Positions 35,227-48,145 of a stretch of 64,000 nucleotides of DNA are shown one piece after another. A program made the position numbers and the translations under genes. Each line of letters begins with the position of its first letter. Position 1 is the first letter of the stretch. The DNA is from Promerops cafer. Taxonomy: Eukaryota > Chordata > Aves > Passeriformes > Nectariniidae. The notes under the pieces were generated by a model. That model did no database searches. It saw only the letters and a program-made list of their open reading frames with translations, and was not told where the DNA came from. The stretch covers positions 1,086,317-1,150,316 of the forward strand of contig VZSE01009483.1 of the NCBI GenBank assembly GCA_013398275.1, given 5' to 3'.

Positions 35227-36252
35227 ATTGGTGAGCCAATAGTTTTGTACTTTAGCATGAATATAACTCCTCTTCAGGCTCTATGGGGTTGATGAACTAG
35301 ATCTCCACCAACTGTAACAGGAGCCTAGATACCCTCCTGACACTTAGTCAGCAATATCTGAATGTATATGTTTGAATCTACAGCTGAAATTCAATCTGTG
35401 TACCTCAGCTCTGTGTCAGTGAGATGGTGACAATACACTGTCCCTTTCTGAAAGAAGTGTTGTTAGAGAAAAATGTTTAGTGTTGGAAGAGCTGTACCAC
35501 TGCTAAAGAAGCTCATGACAATTACCTTACATTAGCTGAAGTCCCATAATTTCTAACTAATTCTGAACAACTGAGGGTGAACACTTCATCAAATAGACAT
35601 GCACAAAGCCGATATATGCAAGTTTTGGTGTGAGGTGGAACAGCTGTAATGCTACTTCCACAATGTCATTTAGAAGGGGTCAAGAGAAGCTGAATCTTAT
35701 CTAAAAACAGACAGAGTGTGACTAATGTGGACAAGTCACACTCGGGCCCTCAGCCAGATGGACTAATTCCATGGGAGGCTTCAAAATGCAGTTTAGTGAG
35801 CATTGGTGTGCAGCCTGAGCAAATCTTGTGTTAGTAATGCTATCTCCTTTTAATTTTTACATCTGATGAAAGACAAGGCTTCTCCAAAGCTTAATACTGT
35901 TCTGTTAATTAACTAATATATGAGCAGATGTTAACTGCTTCAGAAGTGCCAAACATTTCTGTTGTTATTCACTTCAGAGTCAGATGTGTCTAGATGGTTT
36001 TTTTTCAGAGCAATGGGCAGGGTTTGAATGCTTAGAAGTGCAACTGTTACTGGCTTGAGCTGTGTGGTTAAATCTCCATCGTGGGCTTCAAAAATTGCCC
36101 TCAAGGCAGGGCTGTATTTTGCCACTTCTGTGCATGTAGAAAAGACAGCACTCACAGAGTGCTGCAGAATATGGACCATAGGTAATTAAGGCTGCCTCAT
36201 TAATCTCATCCAGCTGAGAAAAGGGACCAGTTCATATCGCATTTTCAAGTGA

Positions 36253-36825
36253 TCACAGAATCATATAATGATTTAGCTTGGAAAAGACCTCTAAGATCAT
36301 TGAGTCCAACCATAAATCTGGTACTGCCAGGTGCAAAATCTACACATCTTTTGAATACCTCCAGGGATGTGACTCCACCACTTCCTTGGGCAGCCAATTC
36401 CTGTTCTTGACAACCTTTACCATGAAGAAATTTCTCCTGATGTCCAATCTAAACCTGTCCTGGCACAACTTCAGGTCATTTCCTCTCATCTTGTTGCCTG
36501 GAAGAAGAGACCAATCCCCCACCTGGCTGCACCCTCCTTTCAGGCACTTGTACAGAGTGATGAGGTCCCCCTGAGCCTCCTTTTCTCCAGGCTAAGCACC
36601 CCCAGCTCCCTCAGCTGCTCCTCACAGGACTTGTGCTCCAGACCCTTCCCCAGCTCCGTTGCCCTTCTCTGGACACGCTCCAGCCCCTCAATGTCTTTCC
36701 TGCAGTGAGGGGCCCAGAACTGAACACAGGATTTGAGGTGTGGCCTCACCAGTGCTGAGTACAGGGGGACAATCACTGCCCTGGTCCTGCTGGCCACACC
36801 AGTGCTGATCCAGGCTGTTGGCCTG
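36253..36825 (-). mobile_element. CR1 LINE, about 570 bp of the 3' part
   Basis: It starts with the antisense terminus 'gatcacagaatcatataatgatttag' and runs without large gaps through the 3' untranslated region into the end of ORF2, stopping near 'ccaggctgttggcc'. It is among the best preserved CR1 copies in the window. All that remains is the last part of the element, including the decoded ORF2 C-terminus described separately. Confidence 0.97.
36540..36797 (-). pseudogene. CR1 ORF2 C-terminal remnant
   Basis: An open frame of 85 codons on the minus strand reads as the C-terminal tail of the CR1 ORF2 polyprotein (endonuclease/reverse transcriptase). Diagnostic short motifs are PLYSALVRPHL near the start, VQFWAPH, LERVQRRATEL, and LSLEKRRLRG near the end. 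These match the well-known CR1 C-terminus. The endonuclease and the catalytic reverse-transcriptase core are absent because the element is 5'-truncated. This is a transposon fossil, not a host gene. Confidence 0.9.
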
Positions 36826-39800
36826 CAGTAAAAGTCACCAAAAGGAGACTAAAGACACAGAGTTTGAAAGACTATGACTGATGTAAGCTGAAGCCCCAGA
36901 ATCAAATGCAAGTTACAGAAGAATGAAAATCTAAAGCTTACTGAATAGATGAAAGGAAGAAAACTTCCAAGCATCACACTAACAGGGCTACATTTTGTAA
37001 ATTGCTGTCAGTTTGGTCTGAAAGGATTAGGGCTGATTCCTCGCTTCAAGTGATGACAGTACCACAGAGCTACATTTTGTTGGATGATTTCTGAAAAAAA
37101 GTCTTTCCCTCTAATCAAGCACTGCTGTAAACATCAGTCTCTGACCTACCACTTCTACAGTTTGAATACGAATCTCCGCATACACACCTGAAATGCCATG
37201 TGATATTTACCTAATTTCTCATTTTATTATAAAATGTTTTCCACGAAATAAAGACCATCTAAACGACCAAGCAGGCAGTAACCTGGCATGAAGTGACCTG
37301 TTATAGCTCCCTCATCCCTTGACTTCTGGTTGTGCTGCTGAAAGATGAAGTGTCAAATGTGATTTTTGATAGACAACTACCCAAAGTGCCCTACCAAGTT
37401 TATAGCTTCAATGCAGAGAAGCTTTCAAATCAATGCAAGTCCTGCTGTTCCACTCCCACAGGCTATATACTTGCAGCATGTGATAAGCTAAGCAGCAGTA
37501 GAAGCATTCGGGTTGAGACCTGCAATTAAAACCCAGTTTCTTTAACAGGTACAGTAGTTGTAACATCATGACATGAGCCGTGCCTCTTTCCAAAAGGAGA
37601 GATAAAAGCGGGTTCTAATTAAAGTCTTCTCTTTCTTAAATATGCTGTATCACTCTGTGGTAGTTGCACTGCTCAGAGTCCAAAAGGAGTGCGTGAATTC
37701 TGCCTAATAAAGTTTTCCCTTTGGATCTTTTTAAACTTGTTTGGGCTTCTGTAAAACCCCAGTTCATAATTCAGGAACTGGCTGTGTGTCACTACTCTCT
37801 CCATATCTTTGCAAAACACTTGTGCGCCTTCTGATGATCCACACAGCCTGCAATAAATACAGAGGTGCATGAGAAACATCCCCAGGCCTAAACCACTATT
37901 GAACACAACTGAATATAAAGAATTTCTATTTACTCAGGGATTCAATAATAACTACTTTGATTTTTTTTACTAGCTGATCCAATCAAGGAGACAAAAAAGA
38001 AAAGGAAAAATAAATCATTTCCCAAACATTTTCAGGGCACTACAACAACAAAGTCTGTAATCCCTACTACAATAAAAAACAAACCAAAACCAAAAAAGAA
38101 CCACCCATGAACAAACAAAAAAAACATAAAACAGATCACACTGAACTACATGTAAATTCCAGTGAGTAAAAAAGCTAATGCTGCATTTGACTCTCCTAAC
38201 TCACAAACCAGCTGCCAAATTGACTCCCAGAGGTTCGTCCAGATATGGCACAAAAAAGAACCCTGGCTACTGGGGGCCCCTAATCTGACATCAGTCACAG
38301 AATATGATTGTTATTATCCGAACTGCCAAAATGCTCTGAAACTCCTAAAGCTGTATCCAGAGATTTTCAAGTATTTTTTATCCTACTGCAAAATACAGAA
38401 GAATAATGACCCTTCTGAGCTCCTCCTAATAACATTTTCCCTCTGACCTTTAATCAGCAAAAGTAACACGATGTTCAACTTAACTCTCTTTTTTCCAGTT
38501 TAAGAATCTGAAGTTTTAGGAAATGTCACCCAGATATGTATCTGAAATGCAGGGTGCAGAGGTGTTCAGGAAAGCGCAGTATGACCATATTCAAGATCCC
38601 AAGACAGCATCATATTTTTTCATGGAGTAAACCTCACATTTATGAAATCTTGAAAGACATCCTGTGTAACCTAAAATAGAACATACCCCAGCCTTCCACA
38701 AGGCTAGGGAACAGAAAGCTGTTTGGTACTCAATTCTTTTTATAACATCAGGACTAATAAAAGTCAGGCTTTAACCTAAATTTCTGGGATTTACTTTATG
38801 TTACAGTAAAACCAAAATGTAATCGTTACTAATGAAACCCACAAGACAAGTCAGTTCTTGCCCTTAGGCAAGAAGAAAAGTTTTCTTTTTAAAGAAACTT
38901 TGAAATTATTACCATGTAACTATTGGCTGTGTGCAAAGCTACTGGGAATCTGCTGCTGGAGGCAGAGACCTCTGTCAGGAGCATGAGGCACTGAGTTGTG
39001 CTGGCTGCTGGTTTATTTCCCAGTAGAATTTAATCCTTAAAGCTCTCTTTTGCCAAACACCTGCACATCCAAATGGCCACTTTTGTATCATCTCCTCCCA
39101 TTCCCTCAACAGCCACAGTTCCCTCAGCCTTGCCCTTCAAAACTGAATGGAGCTGATTGGGGTACAAAATCCCAGGTAAGCTTTATGAAAGAATAACAAC
39201 AACACCAACAAGATGGATGCCTGAAATAAATTGAAATGGCATCTCTCCTGACCTCTAATATTGTATATTTGTCATGTTGCTCCTGAACTTTCAATCCTAG
39301 AGCCAAATCTAGTCCTGATCAGACAGCATAGGTGTTGGACTTACCTGACTTAAGCTCTCAGAAAGAGCACTAACCATATGCCACAGAGACACAGTCTGGT
39401 TCTACCTCACTGCTTTTTCAGAAATAGTTCTTCTAAAACACCTAGATCTTCTTGCTCCAGTGACTCCCCTGCCTTTCTGAACATGCCATTGCTCATGGTG
39501 ATCCAGCATTCCTTGCTGGACCCCTCAGGGTACAGCCAAACAAACTGTGAGGTGTCACAGATGTATCAGCATCCTGAAATAATCCTCTCCCACCTCTTTT
39601 GCCATCAAAAGATGACAAATGCCCGAGGACCACAGTTCTTGCTCTGGATCAGACTTCTCTTACATGAGGCTGCCTATTTGTGCCGAAGTTCTCCCCAGAT
39701 GTCTCCAAGCCAATAATTAGAAATATCATCATTTTCAGCAATACCTTACTAAGAACTCAAAATCATTAGCTCTTCTGCAAACCTTACCCTAATTGTTGGC

Positions 39801-42800
39801 AATCAGTCATCCCTATTAAATAGTGCCAGGAAATGTTCCCAGTCAGTGGAACTGAATCACTCGGACTGTTAATTCGTTACAGTGCTCCTTGAGACAGTTT
39901 TGCTCTAGGTCATCTAGAAACTTCCTAAATATTCCCTGGTACAGGAAACAGCACGGCTAAGAAGTACAGTCAGCAACTGGCCACCCTGTGCTGGACGGGT
40001 GAGAATTTAATGCCATGGACATGGACCACCCCCCAAAGGGACATGTTCCAGGCATGTTTCATTTCCTTACCCAGACATAACCCAGGGTCTTCCACATAAA
40101 AATAGATGAGATTCAAAAGTAAACATAATGGAAGCCATTTGGGGCAAAACAAAAGAGAGAGAAAATGTTGGTGATGAGATCCTCACCAGAGATACCATCC
40201 CTTCTCCATCTGCAAAGGCAGTTACCCAAGATCCCTCAGCATCACACTGTGAGAAGCAAGTTCACCACTAAGATGCAAACTATCTTAAGTTGAAAATCAA
40301 TGCCTTGAACTTCATCCAGAACCAAACTGAAAGCCAGGAAGATTCAAGAGCGTAAACGCTACCAAGTTCCCTGAGGAAAGCACAGCCGAGTTGGGAAGCA
40401 GCTGCTTCATTCCCCAGGCAGAGCACATTGCAAGGATTGAAACTCAAAGGGCACAGCCTGGATCACTGCAGCATTGCTTGCATCTAAAAAAAGTGACAAT
40501 TCTGTAGATAAGAACAGATGGAAAAATGGACGGGGCCTGTTCAGTTCTACATCAAGAAGAACCAAGGACTCATCTTCCATTTAGTGATTTTGGCTTTAAT
40601 AGAGGAACTGACTCTCTGTTGTTGCCTCACTTATATAATTTTTTTATATTTTTGTCCACAAGAAATTTTAATGTCACCTAACTCAGGCTAAGTACCAATA
40701 TGATCACTCTTTCCCCATAGGGAAGCCTAGCTTGTGGCTCTATCCCTTCCTCAAGGAAGAGAGGGGGTATATCTGTTCCCAGCTTGCTGGTCAGAGCTCA
40801 TGCTGGATGAGTTGCTGAAGTGATGGACAGTGGTCATTGGAGAGGTGTGAAAATAGCCTGTGTCATGCTGGGTCCCCAAAGGCAGGGCCCTCATCTTTGT
40901 GCTGCCATGGTTCGGGGCTTAGCTGGCAAGCAGTAACTCTGCATCAACCCAGCAAACTCTGCAGCCATGGTCTCCTCATCATCCTGGAGTATGAACTATG
41001 AATCATAACCCACATCACCTCACTACCTAAAGAAGTAAAATCAAACCTTTTTTCTGCAATATTCATGATGTCACTGTGGAACTCACCAGCACAGAACACT
41101 CTGAAGGCTGAAGGGTTCAGCAAGTTTGAGAATTCCAGGATGATCAGTCATTCGTGGCCATTAAACGCAACAGTATGCATGGCACCTTACCATACCATAT
41201 GGACAGGACCATATACAGAAAGTCCTAAACCAGAGTGCTGGGATCAGGGGTGTTACTCGAGGGCAGAGATCATTCTTACTTGCTTCATCCAAGCATGCCC
41301 TGCTGGCTCCTGGTGGAGCCAGTGTCCTGGGCAAGATGGTGCAGAGGCAGCAAGGCCATTGCTATGGTAACATCTGGGATGGGCCACTGTGTACACAGAA
41401 AGGGCCTGGTACAAAGGAGGACTGACAATACCCACAGGAAGCACTAAGGATTACAGAGTGTCATCCAAACATTTTTCCATGAGCTGTTTGAGAAAGAGAG
41501 CAACCCTTTCTCTCCTTGACCGTTTGAAGGGCATCCAGATGTCAGGTTCTTTGCTAAGTAATAGCAAAAACAGTCAATATGTACAGCCAAGAAGCTGTTC
41601 AGAGATGGTCCTTTTATTGGAGCTGTGGGAATGTGCGCTCACAAGATGAAATTTGGTCTGTGTTGAAACATTGTTAGCACTGCAACAAACTCAGTCCACT
41701 TTCCTGCTCCGAAGAGTGACTGATGAGGGCTATGGAATGGTGCAGGACTGTATCGGGCTTGAGTTTTCTCAGTGGGATAAACAGCTAGAAGGTGCTTCAC
41801 AAATGAAATGCCCTTTGATTCCAGCCTCCTGACTCTTAATCCTCTGCGAGTGCAGTCTGCTCCACAGCCTGCTCTGCTGACTTGCTTGTGTCTTCCCCAC
41901 GGGACATTCCAGACTCCTTGCACATGCCAGAGGGTCCTTCTGCACCCAGCTTACCCCAGCAACAGAAGACATGTGGACATGGGCTGCCAGAGAACACAGA
42001 GGTCTCACACATTTGTTAAAGGGCACCATTCATATGGCTGATCATGACAGGACAAAAATTTGAGAAATGAAGAAGTATGCCTTGTCACAGAAGAAAGCTT
42101 GATACAGACCAGTGCTCACTAACAGTTAAAGATGATTACCCATCTAATTCCAGAACATCATACTTTATGACACACAATTTTGACAATTACAGCAAGGAAT
42201 GTAAAGAAAAAGTCTGAAAGAAGGGGACCAGAATATTGCAGCTAAAATGAAGAATTAATCATTTTTACAAAATGGGCCCAGTTACTACCCTGGTTTGATT
42301 TGCTGAAATTACATGCACTTAACCTCTTGTGATGCACAAACTATTTCATTAACTTCCCACTAACAAAGCATGACAAATTCATTTAAGTAGGGAAATTAAA
42401 AGAGGAAAGACCATGTCTGCATCTAAGCTGCACAGTCAGCTGCTTTCACCTAATCTCCTATTTCCAGGCTGTTTTCTAGTTCCCTTTTAACCCAACAGGT
42501 GTAAAGTAAAATATTTCTCAAAATAAAATACTCTACCGAGAAAAATACTTTCTAGTTACCTAAGGTTGCTTAACCTGCCAGAGGACTGTAAGAGACACCT
42601 AGATCTAGTACCCACTGCTGTCAGTTTATGACCTGTCCTTGACTTCAGGCAGGCTTCAGGCAGAAGGTAATGTTCTTACTCAAAAAATATGGATCCTCTG
42701 GGGAGGAGAAGGGCTACAGAAAAAGTCTTGAAAAGAGAACTGAAATAGAACTGTGCAGGGCTCTATGAGCTCTGAGCTCTGGAGTGTTTTCTCTTACATA

Positions 42801-45800
42801 TAAATAGCTTTTGAAGTGCATTTATCAGAATAAAAAGCAGAATATCTGAAGGTTTTTGGCATCCTAAAGTCACAGCTGCTTACAAACAAACAAAAGAAAG
42901 GAAAACAAAAAACCAGTCATCATTGTTCTAACATTAACCTGGAAGAAGCAGAAACTTCCTTTTTACCCGTGGTATCATCAGAATACATAATGTACCACAG
43001 TTAAAACAATACTGATGATACCTTGCCAGGTTTATAACCAGAGCAGGAATGATGAAAATAGCCTCAGAAAGAAGCTAAAGATGGCAGACAGGCTTCCACT
43101 GTAGTCTGAGAAAACAGGAGATGATAGGGGACAAAAGTATGTTTTCCGGGCACAGGAAAGGTCACTTTCATTAGAGTTGACCATTAGCCAGAAGTCCATC
43201 CAAATGTAACATGGAGAATCCTTGAGGTCTGTGGGATAATCAAATTATTTTAAAAAGTACAACAAGATATGAAAGAAAATTCTCCTTATTAAGGTCTGCA
43301 ACTGAATCCCTAACTGAAGGAAAACAGGGACAGCTGGAGGGTAATAGCAATCCTCTAAAAGACAAGAGATAAGGAACATCTGCTAGCAGGGACCTGAGTG
43401 AAAAAAGACCTGTCTGTGAATGGACAAAAAATATTAATATTCCCATATCTAAGTTTCTCTAGACAATGGAAGAAATAAAGGGCAGACCTTGAACAAACAA
43501 GTGTTTTGCAACAGATGTTCCGTGAAATTTAAAACCCATATTTCACAGCATGCCATGATTCACAGGATGACTCTTCACTACTGCACTTCCCAAGAGGAAG
43601 CACAACACAGAGCCCTGGAGACCGTGACACCACTAGTCCCCAAGTAGAAGGAACTAGATTTCAGTGCACTGATTTTCTGTTGGTTGCCTGCTAGCTTGTT
43701 TTTGTTTCCCTGTGTCATTTTAATTCTGCCTGTAATCTGCATACATATTACAGTTAAGTGGCCAGATCAACAGTGACCTCAGCAAGCCACTGAACACACT
43801 TTAAAAAAGGCTAATGGACCCTTTGACACTTTGCTGATGCACACTTTGCATGTGTGCCATGTTTTCTCATGGTGGCTATCTTCCCTTAGAGAGGAAAATA
43901 ACTGGAACTTAAAGCAATTTTAGCAACCAGATATAGAAAGGAATAAAATTCCTCGTGATAGATGTCTGCCACTGGCATCATGCTGTATGAAACTGTTTCA
44001 TAGCCACAACAAGCTTCATTTTGGAAGCAAGAGCTGTGTATTTTTTGGAAGGCTCTTCCTTGTCTGCTGTAATGATGGAGAGACACCTTTCCTATTTTAG
44101 CTTGATTTTGCCCCTGGCCCATTTATACATCTTCAGTTCTCACGTGATTTTGTCTGTTTTCAGAATATCCATGTTCTTCCCACCAGCATTTTCACAGACA
44201 GCAGCTGCATCACCTCCAGCCTCCATTTAGCTAAGCTAAACAAGAGAAGCTCCTTTATTTTTTTCTGATACAACAAGCTCTCCTTTCTCTTGCTACACAC
44301 AAGAGAATTCTTGTGTAATTCTTCTCCTGACCTTTTCCAGTCCAAAGGCAGAGCTGCGCAAGTGGACCCAGACACACTCAGGACAAGACCTTGCAATGAA
44401 TCTTACCATCTCTCCACTGGAAATACGGGAATATTCCCTTTTACATACCTGCAGTACTGCTAGCATCACACTTGGATCAGTCAATACACCAAGAAGTTTC
44501 CTCTGGAAAAGAAGCCCAATCCTGAGCTCACAGAACAGCTGGGTCAGGTGGCTCCTCCTTCCTGCAGTGCTGCCTATTGAAGGGACTCAAGCAGGACACA
44601 CAGAGCAAAACCATTCTGTATGAGGAATTAAGATGCAGCCTTAATGCTGTATAGTAAGCTAAAATTGATGGCCGGACATCAGGCCTGTGTTATCTACCTG
44701 CAGCAAAGTCCACATTGCCAAATTTTTCCGAGATCCTCTCTATTCAACCTGAGGTCTGATGCGCATTCAAACCTGCTGACGTTTCTCTCCCAGCATGAGC
44801 TACTGAGAAATTTTGGAGATACTGACTAAATTTGAAGCCACACAGGTGAAGATTTACATGCTAGGTATGCTGGAAGATTTGCAGTGCAATGGTTCTGACA
44901 GTAGAGGACAAAACCATGATAAAGCATCAATGTCTGGATGAGCCTGCAAATACACCTAGAAGACATCAGCATCCCAGCTGATGTGAGTCACTGCACATCC
45001 ACAGACACTCCTCAGCACTTGCCCACAAGCTGGTGAAAGTTTTATAGCACTGCACGTGTCCTTCCTTTTGCACTGTGCTGGAGAACCTAACAGAACTCGT
45101 TGGCAGAAGTTTGAGTCATCAAAGATACAGGAAAGACTGAATCTTGGCTGCAGTGGGAATCAAGTGTTCCCTGTGCAGGAACATCACCACACTCTGGTAG
45201 GCACAGCAGGGCAAATGAACTGGGAGGGAGATGAGGCTTGATGTCCAACATCCCATCAAAGTCCCTGTGCTGCCTGCAAAAGCATGCTGCAGTAAACAGC
45301 TGCAGATCTTGCAGATGTGCAAAGCTCTTCCCATACTGTTTGAGAGGAGGCAAAAGCCACTGGTTTTGGCCAAGGGATGAATCTGAATGCATCAAAAGAA
45401 CAAGGAAGAAAGGCCTGGTGTGTCTCAAGCAGACTCAGCTGAGGAACCTGTAATCAAGAGTAAGGCTGGAAAATGCCTGGGACTGAGCTGTGCCTGCCTG
45501 AGGGTGAGCGAGGAGAGCAGCTCCCAGAAGGAACAGTGAGCCAGTCTCAGCAGCTCTCCAGCAGCTTTACTTCACAGGGCTTGCAGCAACGCTAAGCCAG
45601 TCTCAGGTGACAGAGAATATTTCATCAGCAGGTACCCAAAATTCTGTACAATAGACATCCCTGACACGTAAGACATTTTCTGTTCTACAAAGAGAAACGC
45701 ACGAGTGGCAGTACGGGAGCCAAAGCCAAATGATCAGCCAGGAGCAATTGTACTCATCAAACTTGTACTCGTCATGAGAACTTGAAGCAAGGGCTACAGC

Positions 45801-47245
45801 AGCCACTACCATGAAGAGGAAGTCCTAGATGCTGCATGCTCCCTGGGCATGGATCAGTACTCAAGCACCTGGGACTGGAGCTATTTATGTACTTATTTAT
45901 TTTACAGCTTTACAGAATTGTTCTAAAGTGCTTCTTTTTGCCTTCTATTTTCCCACAGATGTTTCAATATGAATTATAGTAATTATGTATGGTGAAGAGA
46001 GTAATTTGCTTTAACAATTGTGTGAAGTGTAATTGTTATCAGTTTCATGAGATTTCTGTCCTGTCCAAGTGTCCACATAGTTTGAATAATCTGTACATCA
46101 TGGAAGTGTAGATATAGAGCTTATGCTCAAAGGATAAATTTTCCATATGCATTCTATTCCATTTGACTTGGAGCTTTGGAACCAAACTGAATTTTCTGGG
46201 GGAATCAGAAAGAAGAGGTGCTAGAAAACACTTTCTAGAGGCAGACAACAATAGAAAAAAGAACCCTGTAGCTTATCCTCATAACACTCTCACGTAACAG
46301 ACAATCAACAGAGGTCAAAAATGCAACAGCCAATTTCTATCTTTAACAAAAATGACAGGACAGGAAGAATTTTAGCTGAAATTTTCTTTCTAAGGCATGC
46401 AAGAGCACTTTTCAACACAATTTTTTGGAGCTGGAGTTAGAGATTTTCAGCAAGGCATTTGGAAAAGAACCTAAACCATTCATCTCTGTTCTAATGCATT
46501 AAATGGGACTCTAAAGAAAGATAAGAAAGACTCAGTTTAAAGCTAAATTAAACAAGTTTTATATTTTTAAAGCACTGTCTCCAAGCCTCTCACCCCATTG
46601 ACTCCCACCAGAGCAGCAATGTTACAATACATATGACTGATTTCGCTCAAGTTTCTACTGTGGCTAAGCCAGTTAAGTTACAGAAGGCCTGTATGTCCTT
46701 ATGCATTTGGGTTCCTCATTTCCTCTGTGTCTTCACAATCCCTTTTTAGTAATGTCATACAGATGTGAGTTCAGAGATCAACAATTTCACTTCTTAGCAT
46801 TCACTTGTTCCTTAAGGAAACAGAAACTGGGATGTCTGTATTTGAGTGCTCCTCACTGAGGACTGAAGGACCCCCACTTCATAAAGATATTGCATTAAAG
46901 CATTTATTTTCCAATGATTTCTAACAGCTTTTTAAAAAAGGTTAGATTTTGCTACTTTTTTTTGTCCCTGCTGCCTGGAAAGTTGATAGCAAATGTGATT
47001 GCTCTGATGTATAAATAATACCTTTTGACTTCAACTTTTCAGTTATTTATGGCAAGCATAGACCCAGCTATTATTGTGTGACCATGGCCTTTTGCAATAA
47101 GTATTTCTTCTTTCTCTGTGGTGCTTAAATCTCCCCTTCATACACTGCATACATTTTTTAGATAGAACTTTCAGCCTACCATGCAGGATTGGCACCCTCT
47201 CATCCCTGAGACCCCTCTCTGCACTCTGAGTCCATCTCCTATGAT
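36826..47245. other. Ten-kilobase stretch without recognised features
   Basis: No gene, CR1 copy or RNA gene is visible to me. A-rich low-complexity patches occur at about 37.99-38.13 kb and 42.88-42.92 kb. Frames in the 41-42 kb and 44-45.5 kb parts overlap on both strands and have no domain character. Very old repeats may be present below my recognition limit. Confidence 0.5.
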
Positions 47246-47855
47246 GGATCACTCAAGCACAGATCAGCTGAGGTGGGAAAGCCTTTATAGAGGTCAGCTA
47301 GTCCAATCCCCTGCTCAAAGTAGGGTCACCTAGACTGGGTTACTTAGAACCATGCCTGGGTTGGTTTTGAATATCTCCAAGGATGGACTCTCCACAACGT
47401 CTCTGGGAAACCTGTTTCAGTGCTCAGTTACTATCACAGTAAAAAATGTTTCTTCTCATATTTAGATGGAATTTCATGAGGCCCATGGCCTCTTGTCCCA
47501 TCAGTAGGACACCGCTGAGAAAAGCCTGTGTCCATCTTCTTTACTCCTCTCATCATATATACATTGAATAAATCCCCCTGAGCTTTCTCATCCTCAGGCT
47601 AAACAGTCCCAGTTCTCTCTGCCTTTCCCCATATATCAGGCACTCCAAGCATTTCATCATCTTCATGGTCCTTCAATAGCCTTGCTCCAGCATGTCCAGT
47701 ATGTCTCTCTTGTACTGGGGGAGCCCAGAGCTGGACACAGCACTCCAGGTGTCTGCTAAGGCTGAGCAGGAGGGAGGGCTCAATGCTTTGCTTAATGCAG
47801 CCTGGGATGCTAGGGCTGGGACCAGTGTTTCTGGCATAGCTCACGGAATGGCACT
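47246..47855 (-). mobile_element. CR1 LINE, about 610 bp of the 3' part
   Basis: An antisense CR1 from 'cagctgaggtgggaaagcctttatagaggtcagctagtccaatcccctgctcaaagtaggg' through 'gaatatctccaaggatgga', 'tctctgggaaacctg', 'aataaatccccctgagctttctcatcctcaggctaaacagtccc', 'atgtctctcttgtactgggg' and 'gagctggacacagcactccaggtg'. The 3' terminal repeat is degraded. On the minus strand a short VQLWAP motif of ORF2 survives, followed by a frameshifted remainder. The pattern fits a CR1 subfamily different from the 53.9 kb copy. Confidence 0.95.
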
Positions 47856-48029
47856 GATACTCTCCTACCACCACTCCTGACAGCTAGCCTAGTTGAACAG
47901 CCTTTTCCCAGATACATAATTTTGGATACTTACAGCAATTCTGACCTGCCAATTCCTTCAGAAGCTTTTCCTCCTCTGTCATTTACAGCTGCTAAGATCC
48001 TAATTTGTAATAAAGGTTTTGTTATTAGA

Positions 48030-48145
48030 TAGCAAGTACCTGACCTTTCATTTTGTACCATTAAATTTCAGTCCTTTTCAATTACTGCAGTCCTCAAGGT
48101 CACCCAGTTCTTTCTGAAGATGGTTTGAATATCTTACATTTGTCC
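48030..48145 (-). mobile_element. Ancient L3/CR1-like LINE fragment
   Basis: The + strand words 'ttcattttgtaccattaaatttcagtcc', 'actgcagtcctcaaggtcacccagttctttctgaaga' and 'acatttgtccaac' are the typical antisense appearance of the L3-type reverse-transcriptase region around the Met-Lys-Phe-Asn / Asp-Leu codons. It is highly diverged and non-coding. It sits about 180 bp beyond a younger CR1 of the same orientation but need not belong to it. Confidence 0.55.
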
